DNA of 64,000 bases from Lacrimispora defluvii (GTDB lineage Bacteria > Bacillota > Clostridia > Lachnospirales > Lachnospiraceae), in contig JAAOXG010000016.1 in the NCBI GenBank assembly GCA_013036995.1, positions 1-64,000 of the forward strand, in the 5' to 3' direction. The translations under genes were made by a program, and so were the position numbers. The number at the start of each line of letters is the position of its first letter. Position 1 is the stretch's first letter. Below are positions 62,830-64,000 of this stretch, piece by piece. The notes beneath the pieces were generated by a model, which made no database searches, was not told the origin of the DNA, and worked only from the letters and a program-made list of their open reading frames with translations.

Positions 62830-64000
62830 ATGCAGACATTTAAAGAACTTTATGAGCGGACGGTAAGTGAGGCACTGGCGGGCAATTTTAATCCGGCAGA
62901 AACAGAGAATGACAATTCTTATGATCCCTATCATCTGGATTGTTTGCTGAACCCTGAAAAGCACCCCATTGTTATTCGGACAGGTGACTGCGACTGCGAA
63001 GATGCAGAACGGAAGGAGTGTCTTAAGAGGTGCCCCTTTGGAGCACTGAAGTCAGAGGAAGATGGAGTAGTGGTGGAACCGGACTTATGCCTGGGCTGCG
63101 AAAAATGTATTGACGGCTGTGCCAGAGAAAAGCTGGCAGCCAGCACCGATATCATTCCTGCCCTCAAAGCAGTAAAGAGCGCAAAGGGGCCTGTTTATGC
63201 CATGATAGCTCCGGCATTTTTAGGACAGTTTTCCAGTGATGTTACCCCGGGAAAGCTTCGAAGCGCATTAAAGGAAGTGGGATTTGACGGAATGCTTGAA
63301 GTTGCCTTATTTGCGGATATCCTGACGTTAAAAGAAGCTTTGGAATTTGATAAAAACATTAAGGGCAGCGGAGATTATCAGCTGACCAGCTGCTGCTGTC
63401 CCATGTGGATTGGTATGATCCGCAAGGTTTATCATCAGCTGGTTCCACACGTACCAGGTTCCGTGTCCCCCATGGTTGCCTGTGCCAAAGTGGTAAAGGT
63501 ACTTCATCCAGATGCGCTGACTGTATTTATCGGTCCCTGTCTTGCAAAAAAGGCTGAAGCAAGGGAAAAGGATTTAGCTGGTGCGGTGGATTATGTTCTG
63601 ACGTTCCAGGAAGTAAAAAATATTTTTGACGCTCTGGGAATTGATCCCGCAGTGATGGAAGAAAGTGAAAAGGATCATTCCTCTAAAGCCGGCCGCATCT
63701 ATGCAAGAAAGGGCGGGGTAAGCGAAGCAGTGGAATATACCGTGAAGGCAATCAGCCCTCAGAAGGAAATTAAAATCCGCACAAAGCAGGCGGATGGAGT
63801 TCCTGGCTGCAAAAAGATGATTCAGGATATTATGGACGGAAAAATTGATGCCAACTTTTATGAAGGAATGGGCTGTGTGGGCGGCTGCGTAGGCGGACCA
63901 AGATCGATTCTGGGGAAAGAGGAAGGAACTGAGCTGGTGAATGAATATGGAGAGAAAGCAACCTATCAGCATCCGGCAGAAAATCCCTATGTGATTGAGC
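62830..64000 (+). CDS. [FeFe]-hydrogenase-like protein, group B-type, 3' end outside window
   Basis: 390 codons are read without a stop to the window edge. Two ferredoxin-like Cys sets lie near residues 50-110: CDC and CLKRCP, then CLGCEKCIDGC. The H-domain motifs are variant: LTSCCCPMW (L1), GPCLAKKAEA (L2) and EGMGCVGGCVGGP (L3), in place of TSCCPxW, MPCxAKK and MACPGGC. This pattern fits the group B/CpIII-like proteins, whose role in H2 metabolism is less well known. Cysteines needed to hold the H-cluster are all present. GGGAGG precedes the ATG. Confidence 0.85.
   Translation, partial: MQTFKELYERTVSEALAGNFNPAETENDNSYDPYHLDCLLNPEKHPIVIRTGDCDCEDAERKECLKRCPFGALKSEEDGVVVEPDLCLGCEKCIDGCAREKLAASTDIIPALKAVKSAKGPVYAMIAPAFLGQFSSDVTPGKLRSALKEVGFDGMLEVALFADILTLKEALEFDKNIKGSGDYQLTSCCCPMWIGMIRKVYHQLVPHVPGSVSPMVACAKVVKVLHPDALTVFIGPCLAKKAEAREKDLAGAVDYVLTFQEVKNIFDALGIDPAVMEESEKDHSSKAGRIYARKGGVSEAVEYTVKAISPQKEIKIRTKQADGVPGCKKMIQDIMDGKIDANFYEGMGCVGGCVGGPRSILGKEEGTELVNEYGEKATYQHPAENPYVIE

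Overview
The window reads as a chromosome segment of a low-to-mid GC, Gram-positive Clostridia member, most likely family Lachnospiraceae (the Lacrimispora / 'Clostridium' cluster XIVa type). The evidence is gene content and order, not a database match: an S10-spc-alpha ribosomal superoperon that runs into ecfA1-ecfA2-ecfT-truA and then rplM-rpsI; a KOW-domain gene between map and infA; an enlarged L17; choline/glucan-binding-type cell-wall repeat proteins; T-box leaders; an S14 with four zinc cysteines; and a [FeFe]-hydrogenase-like gene.

Layout. 1-7.6 kb: a secreted subtilisin-like protease, a small helical unknown, a nanE / RpiR regulator / membrane acyltransferase operon, an RNA methyltransferase-like gene, an unusual 66-residue protein with 19 cysteines that has its own promoter, dyad and terminator, and a secreted cell-wall repeat protein. 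7.6-24.5 kb: the ribosomal superoperon (S10 to L17, with secY, adk, map, infA and rpoA), with structured leaders and an internal promoter before rpmJ. 24.5-31.9 kb: two tandem secreted cell-wall repeat proteins, the ECF transporter ATPases and transmembrane protein (no S component here), truA with an extra C-terminal domain, and rplM-rpsI. 31.9-44.5 kb: an accessory region with an ABC exporter behind a long hairpin leader, a DUF6323-like/transglutaminase pair, AraC, TetR and PadR regulators, a MATE pump, a HAD phosphatase, a frameshifted alpha/beta hydrolase, a flavoprotein and a cytoplasmic GH5. 44.5-64 kb: T-box-controlled tyrS, an rsgA-type GTPase behind a leader peptide and terminators, GNAT genes, a group-2-like sigma factor, an L25/Ctc gene with an attenuator, a T-box-controlled archaeal-type ValRS, a leader-peptide-controlled ABC-2/GNAT operon, a split GGDEF protein, an Nramp transporter, a C39-like protein, and a partial [FeFe]-hydrogenase homolog running off the end.

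How parts work together. The right half is rich in transcripts that can be decided before the gene is reached: two T-boxes (UAC/Tyr and GUA/Val), two short-ORF-plus-terminator leaders, an attenuator before L25, and a 13-bp-arm hairpin before an ABC exporter. Their target genes (aminoacyl-tRNA synthetases, a ribosome-assembly GTPase, a ribosomal stress protein, an efflux/acetyltransferase operon) suggest a set of responses to translation stress or ribosome-targeting inhibitors. A PadR regulator has a 20-bp perfect palindrome in its own promoter and a second 16-bp copy before the adjacent flavoprotein gene, giving a compact predicted regulon.

Three genes are broken in informative ways: an alpha/beta hydrolase split at a (CCAGA)4 repeat, where three copies would restore the frame; an internally deleted AAA ATPase; and a GGDEF protein missing membrane segments at the break. 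No rRNA, tRNA, CRISPR array, phage or complete insertion sequence was seen.
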